Assembly (NCBI GenBank): GCA_945871915.1
Contig: CAMBXO010000007.1
Span: 62,001 to 126,000 of the forward strand
From: Singulisphaera sp. GP187
GTDB taxonomy: Bacteria > Planctomycetota > Phycisphaerae > Phycisphaerales > SM1A02
Reading direction: 5' to 3'
Length of the DNA: 64,000 nucleotides
In this document: positions 26,276 to 35,900 of the stretch, piece after piece
How positions within the stretch are numbered: the stretch's first letter is position 1
Layout of the letters: each line of letters opens with the position of its first letter
The notes under the pieces: model-generated
Seen by the model: only the letters and a program-made list of their open reading frames with translations
Database searches by the model: none
Told to the model about the DNA's origin: nothing
Position numbers and translations under genes: made by a program

Positions 26276-26296
26276 CCTCCGAAGTTGGTGCGGAGG
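26276..26296 (-). promoter_or_regulatory. Ribosome-binding-site sequestering hairpin
   Basis: On the minus strand CCTCCG and CGGAGG pair perfectly around a 9-base loop. The second arm contains the GGAGG ribosome binding site of the surface-protein gene. It lies directly after the cobalamin aptamer and looks like its translational expression platform. Confidence 0.6.
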
Positions 26297-26335
26297 TGTG
26301 CCAGAAGCCCCATGTCGCGGGAGCCAAGGCCGAAG

Positions 26336-26550
26336 GTCGAGGTAGGTCTTCCGGCTTCGGGTCCACGCTGCCTGCCTTCCCAACCTGTTTGGCAGGTCAG
26401 TGGCTTTCAGGCAGCGCTTCGCGGAGTGTTTGCTCCGCGCCCGTTACGGCGGCGCGTCCACGGCGGATTTGAACCGCCTTCCCTCATCCAGAAAACGGCT
26501 GATGGCTGCCTCTGGACGGTGCTTGGGATCCTCCCCCAAGACACCTCGAC
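26336..26550 (-). promoter_or_regulatory. Cobalamin riboswitch aptamer
   Basis: On the minus strand the conserved core of the AdoCbl riboswitch is present. GAGGGAA and GGTTCAAATCC occur around 26465-26485, GCCACTG is at 26398-26404, GGGAAGGCAG is near 26370-26380, and the 3' box GCCGGAAGACCTACC is at 26341-26355. The outer P1 stem is a perfect 8-bp pairing of GTCGAGGT (26543-26550) with ACCTCGAC (26336-26343). The downstream operon encodes a surface protein and a pseudopilin. Confidence 0.9.
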
Positions 26551-26556
26551 GCGACC

Positions 26557-26562
26557 AGCATA
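26557..26562 (-). promoter_or_regulatory. -10 box of the riboswitch transcript
   Basis: TATGCT on the minus strand ends 7 bases before the first base of the riboswitch P1 stem, so transcription would start at the aptamer. The -35 is weak (TTGCGT, 15-base spacing). Confidence 0.4.
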
Positions 26563-26650
26563 CCTACGTTCCTCTTCACGCAATTGGATTGAATTCGGTA
26601 GATTGTCGAGTCCGCGGCGCACGACCGCGCAAACTCTGGAGACCCCACGG

Positions 26651-29176
26651 ATGCCATCTGTTCTTGCGATCATTGTGACTTCTTCGCTTGCTTTCCTTTC
26701 GACTGCCTACGCGCAGCAGGATCCACCCATGGATCCGCCAGCCGCCACGGCGCCCGATGCAGATCTTGAAGCCTTGCCCGAAGCTTTGCGAGCGCAGGCG
26801 AGTCAAGCACTGGCGATGATGAAACTGGATGCCATCACCGATCCCAATATGTTGCAGCAGGCCTTGACTGCCTTGCAGGCGCAAGCCGCGCAGGTGCCCG
26901 AGCAGGCGAAGCCGCTGATTGAATTCCTTGCCAAAAAATTACAGGCTCGAATTGCGGCGTTGCAGGCGAGTGGTGGTGCCACCGATGCACCGGCTGCTTC
27001 TGATGCACCGGCGGATTCCAACGCTCCCGCGCGGCCCGATGCCGCAGCGCAGCCAGACTCTAACGCCACCAAGTCCACTGCCGACACTGAGTCAGCGGAT
27101 CAGGCCGAGGCTGCCGCGATGCAAGAAGTCGCCGCTTCCCCTGAGGCGAAAGAGGCCCTCGACACATTCATGCATGGAATTCTCATCGGCCGCGCCGACA
27201 TTTCTAAGGCATCTGCAGAAATTTTGCTTGCAGACTCTGTGACGCCGCAGCAGTTGGCGGATCTTGTGGATCGTGCGGAACTTGGCGAGCGTTTCGATCG
27301 GGCCATGGGTGCAAGCAGCCAAATGCAGGGTATTGCACAACTGGCTCAAGCGGTGAATGCCAAACTCTTTCAAGGCCGGCTGCTGCTGGCGCGTGATTCC
27401 AGTCGCGTCATTAGGGCGGTGGCCATGCTCACGGGCACGCTGCGTCAACAGTCCATGGGTCTAAAGATCTTGGAGAGTGCCGGCGCGTATGCATCGCGGT
27501 ACCTCTTAAAGGCGCTCACCGAGAGCAATGATTCGCAAATGGAACTGATGGCCGCGCGAGCCTTGACCACGATCGGTCGAGTGGTGGTGGTGCCGCTCTG
27601 CACGGCGTTACCTCAACTGCCGCCGGGTCAGCAGGTGCGCGTGTGTCAGGTTCTTGCGGATATTGGCTCCAAAGTTGCCGCGCCATCGCTGGCCACCTTG
27701 GTTGCACAGGCGGGTGTAACACAGGATGTCAAAGAAGCCGCCACCTCGGCGCTGCGTCGCATTGGTGTGGCTGAACTGGACCCCGCGGTCTTGTGGACGG
27801 CCCTTGCAAGACTTTCATTCGTCGGTGGAGATGGATTACTTCCGTATCCAGAAGATCCTCAGCAATTGATCTGGTCGTTTGATCCAAGTCAGGGACTCAT
27901 GCCAACGGCGGTGGCCACGATTGGATATCTCGACCTGATGGCGCAGCGTTACGCCACGCATTCCATGCAAATGGATTCCAGTGGCGGGGCAGCCTTGTCC
28001 ATCTATCTTGCTGCCGGGCTGCGTTTGCAAGCGATGGAATTGGGCATTGGAGATGATGGAGGTTTGACACCATCGGAGTTGACGCTGGCCGCGGGGTCGA
28101 CCATTGCACAGCAAGTGCTCTCGCTTGGAATTGAAATCCGAGATCCGGGTTTGCAGCGGAGTGCCATTCAAGCGTTGTCGATGACGGCAGGAACTTCTCT
28201 GTTGACTCAGGGCGGCGAACGCAATCCGTTGGTGATGTGCCTTGATAGCGGCAATCGCCGAGTGCGGGCCGAAGCCGCGTTGGCGTTGGCACGAGCCATG
28301 CCTTCCGCAAGTTTTTCAAGGTCTGATGCCGTGGTGCCCATCTTGGCTGGAGCGTTGCGAGCGGGTGGAAAACCTGCAGCAGCCATTGTTTCTGCGCACG
28401 ATGAGGATCGCCGGAATTTTGAGGCGTGGCTCACGGCTGCAGGCTTTGAGGTCTTGGGGTCGGATGCCTCGGTTTCAGCCATGCGAGGAACCATCGCCGG
28501 TCGCGGTTCTCCGGATCTGGTGGTGATTGCTGGAAGTGCTTCCGAAGTCAGCAATGGTGCGAGCGAACTTCGCGGGAATGCCGTGACCAGTGGTTCATTG
28601 CTGCTTGCTGGTGTTTCCGAAATTGAAGTGACTCGCGTGGACCGTTCCGTGCGTGATGATCCATCAGCCAATATTTGGTTTCTCGGAAATACGCCTGAGT
28701 CATTTGCCGGCGCGGTGGGTGTGCTCATGAATCGCAGCGGTGGCGGTGCCATGACTGGTGACGACATGCTGACGCTTTCCATGCAGGCGGCCGACGCATT
28801 GATCGCATTGGGGCGGGCGGGCGGCGGAGTGTTCCGAATGGCCGATGGAGAGGCCGCGCTGCTTTCAGGACTCTCATCGCAGCAAGGCGAATTGCGTATC
28901 AAGATTGCCGAAGTTCTCTCTCTGATTCCTTCTGAATCTGCGCAGCGAGCGCTCCTGTCCAACGGTCTTTCCGTTCAAAGTCCCGATCGAAGCATCATGC
29001 TTCGCTTTGCAGCAGCCAGCGCGAGACGCTTTGGTGACAAGGCCGAGCCTGCACAAGTGGATCGACTTCGAGCCTTGCTTGTTGAAAGCAAGGGAGCCAA
29101 TGCTGCAGCGGCAGCGGAGTGCTATGGCGCTCTGAATTTGGGTCCGAACGAATCGGTGAAACTTATTTTGAAGTAA
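26651..29176 (+). CDS. Exported HEAT-repeat protein with degenerate receiver-like domain
   Basis: An 841-residue protein with a signal peptide (MPSVLAIIVTSSLAFLSTAYAQ) and an Ala/Asp/Pro-rich linker (about 110-150). A long helical repeat region of HEAT type (about 230-560, for example MELMAARALTTIGRVVVVPL) follows. Residues about 575-690 (AIVSAHDEDRRNFEAWLTAAGFEV...PDLVVIAG) look like a receiver domain that lost the usual phosphoacceptor context, and more helical repeats end the protein. It probably acts as an envelope scaffold. A GGAG site lies about 12 bases before the start. No catalytic motif is seen. Confidence 0.8.
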   Translation: MPSVLAIIVTSSLAFLSTAYAQQDPPMDPPAATAPDADLEALPEALRAQASQALAMMKLDAITDPNMLQQALTALQAQAAQVPEQAKPLIEFLAKKLQARIAALQASGGATDAPAASDAPADSNAPARPDAAAQPDSNATKSTADTESADQAEAAAMQEVAASPEAKEALDTFMHGILIGRADISKASAEILLADSVTPQQLADLVDRAELGERFDRAMGASSQMQGIAQLAQAVNAKLFQGRLLLARDSSRVIRAVAMLTGTLRQQSMGLKILESAGAYASRYLLKALTESNDSQMELMAARALTTIGRVVVVPLCTALPQLPPGQQVRVCQVLADIGSKVAAPSLATLVAQAGVTQDVKEAATSALRRIGVAELDPAVLWTALARLSFVGGDGLLPYPEDPQQLIWSFDPSQGLMPTAVATIGYLDLMAQRYATHSMQMDSSGGAALSIYLAAGLRLQAMELGIGDDGGLTPSELTLAAGSTIAQQVLSLGIEIRDPGLQRSAIQALSMTAGTSLLTQGGERNPLVMCLDSGNRRVRAEAALALARAMPSASFSRSDAVVPILAGALRAGGKPAAAIVSAHDEDRRNFEAWLTAAGFEVLGSDASVSAMRGTIAGRGSPDLVVIAGSASEVSNGASELRGNAVTSGSLLLAGVSEIEVTRVDRSVRDDPSANIWFLGNTPESFAGAVGVLMNRSGGGAMTGDDMLTLSMQAADALIALGRAGGGVFRMADGEAALLSGLSSQQGELRIKIAEVLSLIPSESAQRALLSNGLSVQSPDRSIMLRFAAASARRFGDKAEPAQVDRLRALLVESKGANAAAAAECYGALNLGPNESVKLILK

Positions 29177-29260
29177 TCGAATCGAGTTGGTGAGACTTCT
29201 TGTGAAGGAATCGCGTTAGCGATTTCGAATTTCCCGAATCGAGCCGTTGCAGCGATTGAA

Positions 29261-29332
29261 AGCCACCTACGGGATTTGAACCCGTGACCTGAGCTTTACG
29301 AAAGCTCCGCTCTACCACTGAGCTAAGGTGGC
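29261..29332 (-). tRNA. tRNA-Thr (CGT)
   Basis: A 72-base cloverleaf: acceptor GCCACCT/AGGTGGC, D arm GCTCAGTGGTAGAGC, anticodon stem GAGCT/AGCTC with loop TTCGTAA (anticodon CGT), T loop TTCAAAT, discriminator T. CCA is not encoded. Confidence 0.97.
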
Positions 29333-29430
29333 GACGCGCACAGCACTTCCCGCGGCGCAGGGGGAGAGTGTAACGCCTTCAAAGTGTGCAGGCAGCTTCG
29401 AACACTCTGGAGTGAACGAATCTTTATTCG

Positions 29431-29436
29431 TACACT
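29431..29436 (+). promoter_or_regulatory. -10 box for a leaderless cysteine-synthase-like mRNA
   Basis: TACACT, 6 bases before the ATG at 29443. Confidence 0.45.
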
Positions 29437-29442
29437 TTTTTG

Positions 29443-30429
29443 ATGCGAGGAACCTTTGCAATGCGTGCGGCTCACGATGGTGCATTCAACGAGTGCGTGC
29501 GCCTGCCACCAACGCCGCTGCTTCCGGTGCAACTTGGAGTTGGGCAATCCACCATCTGGTGCAAAGCGGAATACATGCATCCCTCTGGCAGCACCAAGGA
29601 TCGCATCGCTGCACACATCTTGAGTCAAGCCTTGCGAGCCGGACAACTCAAGATCGGCGGAGAAGTGGCAGAGGCCAGCAGTGGTTCGACCAGCATTGCC
29701 ATGAGCATGATGTGTTCGCGCCTTGGCCTGCACTTCACGGCGTTCATGCCAGAAGGTGTGAGTCGCGAGCGATCACTCATGATTCGGGCCTACGGTGGGC
29801 ATGTGATTCTGACGCCGAAGGAGCAGGGCATGGCGGGTTCGTTGCAGGCGTGCAGGGAATGGGCAAAGAGTCGAGGGGCATTTGAGCCGCGTCAATTTGA
29901 GAACATGGACAACGCACAAGCACACAGGCTTGGAACGGCGGTGGAGATTCTTCAGCAAGTGCCCGGTGGACGAGTGGATGCGTATGTGTCCGGCGTTGGA
30001 ACTGGCGGAACGATTGTTGGATTGAGATTAGGTTTTCAGGATGCGGGGCAACACCCCAAGGCGATTGCCGCGAGGCCGATTGCGGGCGCCGGCGGTACCC
30101 GATGCGATTGCTTTGCTGCGATGGAGCAATGCAGTTTTTCCGCAAGTATTCCAGGTGTCTTGGATGACATGAGTCACCTCTACCACGCGGAGGATTTTGT
30201 GGAGCATCAAGTGGTTCAGATTTCCGATGAAGTTGCCATGCAGACCACGCGGGAATTGATCGGCGCGGGTCATCCAGTGGGACCAAGTAGCGGACTCAAT
30301 GTTGCAGCGGCGTTACACATTGCACACACACTTCCGCCAGACGCGGTGATCGTGACAGTGCTATGCGATCGCATGGAACGCTACTTCAGCACCGAACTCT
30401 TTACGCAGTGGCCCAAGGTGAACGGGTAG
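29443..30429 (+). CDS. Cysteine synthase / cystathionine beta-synthase family PLP enzyme
   Basis: About 328 residues of the fold type II PLP family. The PLP lysine is in HPSGSTKDRIAAH, the asparagine-loop equivalent is EASSGSTSIAM, and the phosphate-binding loop is SGVGTGGTI. The usual SGNTG loop of CysK reads SSGSTS here, so substrate choice may differ from O-acetylserine sulfhydrylase. Two starts are possible: ATG 29443, 6 bases after a TACACT hexamer, or ATG 29461 preceded by AGGAA. The first is preferred. No cysE or sulfate genes are nearby. Confidence 0.85.
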   Translation: MRGTFAMRAAHDGAFNECVRLPPTPLLPVQLGVGQSTIWCKAEYMHPSGSTKDRIAAHILSQALRAGQLKIGGEVAEASSGSTSIAMSMMCSRLGLHFTAFMPEGVSRERSLMIRAYGGHVILTPKEQGMAGSLQACREWAKSRGAFEPRQFENMDNAQAHRLGTAVEILQQVPGGRVDAYVSGVGTGGTIVGLRLGFQDAGQHPKAIAARPIAGAGGTRCDCFAAMEQCSFSASIPGVLDDMSHLYHAEDFVEHQVVQISDEVAMQTTRELIGAGHPVGPSSGLNVAAALHIAHTLPPDAVIVTVLCDRMERYFSTELFTQWPKVNG

Positions 30430-30432
30430 ACT
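30427..30432 (+). promoter_or_regulatory. -10 box overlapping the upstream stop codon
   Basis: TAGACT begins at the TAG stop of the previous gene and lies 6 bases before the ATG at 30439. Confidence 0.35.
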
Positions 30433-30438
30433 TTCGCA

Positions 30439-30747
30439 ATGAGCCATTCGCATCCGCAACATGATCGCCCTTCCCATCGTTCGATGGGTGGTCGGCATGC
30501 CATTCGTCTTTTTCTTCTCAATGCCGTGCTGTATGGAGCGTGCTCCGCATTTGCCGGTGTGATTATTGGTGACGACCTTCCAACGGCCGCACAAGGCAAG
30601 GTAATTCTTGCATTTCTTGTCGTTCCATTGGTGCTTGCAATCATCAGTACGGTGGCGCATGTCAAAGCGCATCAATGGTCCAATGTGGATGACATGGCTG
30701 AACGGTTGATGCACCCACACCAACCGCCGAGCAAAGGCGATCGCTGA
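30439..30747 (+). CDS. Small two-helix membrane protein
   Basis: A 102-residue protein. A His-rich N terminus (MSHSHPQHDRPSHRS) is followed by two hydrophobic segments (about 22-42 and 54-74) and a charged, His-containing C terminus. It lies 9 bases after the cysteine-synthase-like gene and 7 bases before the next gene. The histidines at both ends could bind metal, but no family is recognised. Confidence 0.6.
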   Translation: MSHSHPQHDRPSHRSMGGRHAIRLFLLNAVLYGACSAFAGVIIGDDLPTAAQGKVILAFLVVPLVLAIISTVAHVKAHQWSNVDDMAERLMHPHQPPSKGDR

Positions 30748-30754
30748 ATTGGCC

Positions 30755-31687
30755 ATGCGGGTTTCACGCAGACAGTTGCTCTGTGCATTTGGGTTTGGCG
30801 CGGTGTCGTGGTGCGCCAACGGACAAGTCTCTGCGCCCGCGACCGCATCGGCGGTGGACGCTGAGGAGCGGGCGAAATTGCTGGCCGAACCCAATCCGCT
30901 TGGAGTGACGCAAGCCAGTTTCCGCAGGCGTTTTGAAGCAGGAATGAAGGTGACTGCATTTCCGGCATTGGCCAAGCGACAGATTGGTGTCTCGCGGGTG
31001 AGCTGGAGTGGGGACCTTCTTGGTGGCAGTTCACGCGAAACTCTTGGCAGTGTTCGAGCGGCCTGTGATGATGCCAATGTCCGAAGCGTCCTTCTGGATC
31101 CAGTGGTTGGTGTTGGCCTCTCGGCGAGCGATGCGTCTATTCGTCAAGCGACCATTGAGCGATTGAAACCCTGGCTGGATGGTGCCAGACAATTGTCGTG
31201 CATTGGTGTGTCGCTTGATGTTCGAGGCGAAGGAACTTTTGATGAGCAATTTTCCCGTTCGCTTGATGGACTGCAAGCGGTGATTCCCATGCTGAAGGCG
31301 GCTGGTTTGCAGGGAGTGATCAAGTGCCTCGGTGGGGTGTCGAGCAATGGGCAGTTTCTTGCCGGGCTCATGAATCAATTGAAGGATGCGACCATTCGGC
31401 TGGAACCAACTTTTGATAGTTGGCGAGTGAGTGACACTGAGGAATATCACCGAATTCGCGGGTTGGAATTGCTTATGCCGTTTGCCGCGTGCGTGCTTGC
31501 GGACTATCTGGCGTTGAATGCCAGCGGCACCGACTCTGCAACTTTTCCCACCAGTTATTGTGCGCAGCGTGTGCGCGATGATGGTTTCCGTGGCCCCGTG
31601 ATGATGCAGTACAAGGGCGAAGGCGATGAACTGGAAGGCACCTTGAAGATCAAGAAGATTTTGAGTAGGTATAAGTTCCGACCATGA
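30755..31687 (+). CDS. Exported protein with Tat-like signal, possible TIM-barrel fold
   Basis: A 310-residue protein starting MRVSRRQLLCAFGFGAVSWC. The twin Arg followed by QLL and a hydrophobic stretch looks like a Tat signal peptide. The mature part alternates predicted strands and helices (VRSVLLDPVVGVG, QLSCIGVSLDVRG, LQGVIKCLGGV, IRLEPTFDSW), as in sugar phosphate isomerase/epimerase-type TIM barrels. No catalytic motif is certain. The stop overlaps the tdh start by 4 bases, so the two are coupled. Confidence 0.65.
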   Translation: MRVSRRQLLCAFGFGAVSWCANGQVSAPATASAVDAEERAKLLAEPNPLGVTQASFRRRFEAGMKVTAFPALAKRQIGVSRVSWSGDLLGGSSRETLGSVRAACDDANVRSVLLDPVVGVGLSASDASIRQATIERLKPWLDGARQLSCIGVSLDVRGEGTFDEQFSRSLDGLQAVIPMLKAAGLQGVIKCLGGVSSNGQFLAGLMNQLKDATIRLEPTFDSWRVSDTEEYHRIRGLELLMPFAACVLADYLALNASGTDSATFPTSYCAQRVRDDGFRGPVMMQYKGEGDELEGTLKIKKILSRYKFRP

Positions 31688-32760
31688 GCCCAGGCAAATC
31701 AGGAATGTTTCCCGCTGTGCACGACCGCCCAGTCTCGGGTTTGCGTCGCAGTCGCGCCGTGCTGGTGACTGGCGCGGGTGGGGAAATGGGTCACTCGCTT
31801 ATTGCGGAACTCTCCGCGCGACCCGGAACCGCCGTAGTGGCTATGGATATTCGTGAATTGGATCCGGCGGTGCGAAGTCAATGCGAGAACGCATTCGTTG
31901 GAGATGTGTGCGATGCTCAATTGTTGGAGCGATTGTTGGCCATGTACGAGGTGGATGAGGTGTTTCATCTGGCCGCGCTGTTGAGTACGCGAGGCGAATT
32001 TGCGCCCGAGACGGCGCACCAAGTGAATGTGGTGGGAACCATGAATCTGCTCAAACTTTCGGCAGAACAAGCTCGCAGTCACGGTCGAAGCGTGCGATTT
32101 CACTTTCCAAGTTCGATTGCGGTGTATGGGATTCCAAACTTGAAGACCAAGCAGCAGGCCGGTGCTGTGCGGGAGGATCAATTCCTGGAACCTCACACGA
32201 TGTACGGCGTGAACAAACTTGCGGGCGAGCACTTGGGTCGGTACTACGAGCGTCATTACCGCAAATTGGCGAAGGATCGCATGGATCGGCCGATTGATTT
32301 TCGGTGCATTCGTTTTCCTGGAATTATTAGTGCGGACACGCTGCCCAGTGGAGGCACGAGTGACTACGGGCCTGAAATGATTCACGCCGCGGCGCAGGGG
32401 CATGCCTATTCATGTTTTGTGCGACGGGATTCTTGCATTCCATTTATGACCATGCCGGATGCGGTGCATGCCATGTTGAAGTTGGCCAGCGCACCCAAAG
32501 AGCAACTGACGCAATGTGTCTACAACGTTGCGGGATTTGCGCCGACGGCCGAAGATTTTGAGCGGTTGGTGATGGAGCGATTTCCCAAGGCGAATGTTTC
32601 GTTTGTTGCCGATCCCGGTCGGCAGGCGATTGTGGACAGTTGGCCAGAGAATGTGAATGATGCCGCGGCACGCCAAGACTGGGGATGGAATGCCTCGCAC
32701 GATTTGCAGCAAGCATTCGACGACTATCTCATGCCACTCATCACCGCCCGCTACGGATAA
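31684..32760 (+). CDS. tdh: L-threonine 3-dehydrogenase, short-chain (SDR) type
   Basis: A 358-residue extended SDR with the NAD-binding VTGAGGEMG and the catalytic YGVNKLAGEH (YxxxK). The segment RFPGIISADTLPSGGTSDYGPEMIHAA is typical of the UDP-galactose-epimerase-like threonine dehydrogenases (human TDH and Flavobacterium frigidimaris type), as are FMTMPDAVHAML and RQAIVDSWPENVNDAAARQDWGW. It oxidises threonine to 2-amino-3-oxobutyrate, which Kbl, encoded at 41.5 kb, splits with CoA. The TAA stop lies inside the second REP-like element. Confidence 0.85.
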   Translation: MSPGKSGMFPAVHDRPVSGLRRSRAVLVTGAGGEMGHSLIAELSARPGTAVVAMDIRELDPAVRSQCENAFVGDVCDAQLLERLLAMYEVDEVFHLAALLSTRGEFAPETAHQVNVVGTMNLLKLSAEQARSHGRSVRFHFPSSIAVYGIPNLKTKQQAGAVREDQFLEPHTMYGVNKLAGEHLGRYYERHYRKLAKDRMDRPIDFRCIRFPGIISADTLPSGGTSDYGPEMIHAAAQGHAYSCFVRRDSCIPFMTMPDAVHAMLKLASAPKEQLTQCVYNVAGFAPTAEDFERLVMERFPKANVSFVADPGRQAIVDSWPENVNDAAARQDWGWNASHDLQQAFDDYLMPLITARYG

Positions 32761-32780
32761 CCAGGGACGGGGGTCGTTAT
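32757..32780 (+). repeat. REP-like element, copy 2
   Basis: Same 24-base element as at 19459, with one substitution (C instead of T before the right arm). It supplies the TAA stop of tdh. The 163 bases between it and recC contain no gene. Confidence 0.6.
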
Positions 32781-32931
32781 AAGCCACAACGTCGGAGAGA
32801 AGTCTCGTGTGATGCTGTGCAGTTGATTTGAATGACCGCAATCCGTTTTGTGAGGGAATCAAGTTCCAACATGAGCGTGGAATGGATTGCACCCGAAAAA
32901 GTATGTCCACAGTAGGTTCGGGTGTATTTCT

Positions 32932-32937
32932 TACACT
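32932..32937 (+). promoter_or_regulatory. -10 box for a leaderless recC mRNA
   Basis: TACACT, 6 bases before the GTG at 32944; supports that start. Confidence 0.45.
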
Positions 32938-32943
32938 CATCCT

Positions 32944-35900
32944 GTGAACCATGTCGACGGTCAAACGAGCACTGTGCGTGCCTCGCGGCAACTCCGGATC
33001 GTGCGAGCAACGCGTGCCGATGTCTTGGCAAGCGATTTGTCCGAGCAGTTTCTATGTGAGAACAGCCCCGGGCCACTCGATCGTTGCACGGTTGCGATTC
33101 AGGGTCCTGGTTTGGGAAGGTGGCTGCGCACCACCATGGCGAAGGCTCTTGGATCGTGGGGTGGTGTGGACACGCCGTTTCTTCGCAGCATGCTTCTGGA
33201 CCTTGCATCGCATCCATCAGATGCCGACGCACCGCGTGGTCGCCACGATGTGCAGCAACTCGCATTTCGAATTGCAGCGGCGTTGCACAGTTCGGATCGG
33301 GGGCGAGGTCCCGTACCCAAGGCTTCCATCACGCCCGTCCTCGCCATGTCACGCAATCAGCAGGGCGAATTGAATATGGGGCTGCTTCTTCGGGTGTCAC
33401 ACGCCGTGGCTGAGGCGTTCGATCGATATGAAGTGGATCGCCCGGAGGTCATCGATGCGTGGTTGGATGATCGCGCGGTCTTCACTCATGGCGATCATGT
33501 GGAATTGGCCACCCTTGAACAGTGGCAACGCCCGCTCTGGGTTGCGACGGCGAAACCGTGGCCCACTCACCTGGCATGGCGGCGAGTCCGTCAACTCATC
33601 GAGTCGCTCGAGCGAGGCCATGTGCCACCTCATGTCCACCTTCCAAAACTGTTGTCTGTGTTTGGAGTCTCGTTGTTGCCTCCATTGATGGTGCGTGCGC
33701 TGCAGGCCATTGGTCGCCATACCGAGGTGACCCTTCACTGGCTTGAGCCCTCTCACTCATTTCTGGCCGAACGGGTATCTCGAAGGCATGTGCTCTGGCA
33801 AGCTGCGGAGCGAGGACTTGATGAGGCCTCGTTACGAGAGGCCGAAACTTTTCCGCGCGGGCATCCGCTGATGGACGTCATGGGTCGCCAAGCTGTGGAA
33901 GCGCAGCGTGTGCTGCTGGATGCCGAAGTCGATCTGGGCGGAGACGATTCGCTCACGGCGCCGCTGGCCACCGCCAGTCTCTTGCAGCGGATTCAGGCGG
34001 GATTGCACGCGGATCTTCCTCCTGAATCCATCGCTTTGCATCCATTGGATCGATCGCTTCAAGTGCATGCGGTGGCCACGCCTCGACGCATGGCAGATGT
34101 TGTCCACGAAGTCATTCTTGCAGCTCTGGCCGACGATTCTTCGTTGAAACTCGAAGACATTGCCGTGCTCACGCCGGACTTGGCCACTGTCGGTCGTGCG
34201 ATCCAATCCGTTTTTGCGGAGCGAGCCATTGTGCCACTCGCGTTGGCGGATCCTGGCCTGTCGATTCCGTCATCACTGCAAGCGGTGATCAAGAGTTGTT
34301 TCTCCGCAGCGATGGCCGGATTGCCCTTGGCCTTGATCGTGGAGGTGTTCAGTCAGCCGACTGTGCACGCAGCCTTGCGGGTGAGTGCCGAAGAGGCGTC
34401 GGCGTGGCTGCTTCGTTTGGAGAACGCGGGGGCTCGGCGATTTACCAATGCCAAAGAGCGAGCGGCTTGGCTCGAACGCAACGAATCCACGGATGATCGT
34501 CTTCACACCTTGCAATGGGCCGTCGATCGGTTGGTGCTAGGCATGGTGGTGGACGAACCCGACGCCGAACGAACGATTCCCTCGCCAATCCAAGGAATCG
34601 ATGCGGAGGTTTTGCCCGCATGGTCCGGCGGAAGTTCCGATCTGGCGGGCCTGCATCGCATCGTGACCGGTGTCGAGTCTCTCATGCGGTTTGCCAATGC
34701 AATTGGGACGAAACGATCCATTCAAGCGTGGTGTGAAGACATGGACATCCTCATGGACTCGCTGCTTCCAAGTGCGGCGCACTCGGAATATGGAGACGAA
34801 CGCCAGCGGATCGATCGCGCGGTGGCTTCGCTGCGAGAAGCTGCGACGGCTGGTGGATTTACTGAACCCGTGGACGGTCCGACGGCGCGCGAACACATTC
34901 TTGAGGCCATCAGACCTGTGGTCGAAGGCACGCATAGCGCGGCTGGTGGCATCACGCTTGCTCGTCTTGCGCCGATGCGAAGTGTTCCCATGAAGGTGTT
35001 GGTGATTGCGGGGCTGGATGCTGGAGCATTTCCGCGCCCGGTGCAGCCGGGTGGGCTTGACCTTGCGGCCGCAGCACCTCGCGCGGGCGACCGATCGCCG
35101 CGGCTGGAGGACTTTCAATTGTTCCTTGAGTGCGTGCATGCAGCACAGCATCGCCTCATTGTGGTGTATCAAGGACGGGATCCACGCACGGGGAAATCTC
35201 GGCCACCTTCCTCAGTGGTGGACCATCTCTTGGATGCGTGTGCCGCCCACAGTGGATTGTCCGCCATGCAGATCCGTACCCGCTTGGTGCAGGAGCATCC
35301 TCTCCGCAGCGACCAGCCCGAAGCGTGGCAGGCGCCGGCCCAACCAGGGTTTGAATCTGGCGCCATGATTCGCGCACAAGCGGCCGAGCGTGGGCGACTT
35401 CACCCACAGGTTCGGCCTCTGATGGACACCACTGACATTTCAATGGTGGTGCCCCCAACCATGCAGGCATGGCGAAAATCTCTCAAGGCGCCTGGCGAAG
35501 CTTTCAATCGAAGGATCGGTATTCGTGTTCCGAATCTTGAAGATGCATTCGTGCAGGGTGGTGAGCAGATTGATCCAAACAATCTCGACCTGTGGATTCT
35601 GCGCGAATCCTGCACCGTGTTTCTATTGCGAGGAGGCACCACGGAAGCGTGGATGAAACAAGTGCGGCTTGAAGGACGCCTTCCGCACGGCCCTCTCGGT
35701 CTACGCATTGCAGCGGGAATCGCATCTGAGGTGATGGCAGTCCGCACCAGTTTGAGCACACGGCTGCAAGCAAACGGATGGGGCACCGCAGACTGGCGCA
35801 CCGAACCCATGGATGGCAGCGTGACGGTGCATGGGCACACCTATGTTGAAGCGTTCGAGTCCGTGGTCGATGTACCGCTGTTGGTGCTGTGGAGCCACGG

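Noticed and set aside
31684-32760. Simple call as UDP-sugar epimerase
   Set aside because: The RFPGIIS, GGTSDY and DSWPENVND segments match the SDR-type threonine dehydrogenases much better.
32781-32943. Gap before recC as a possible small RNA
   Set aside because: No stable hairpin or terminator was seen beyond the REP-like element and the -10 box.
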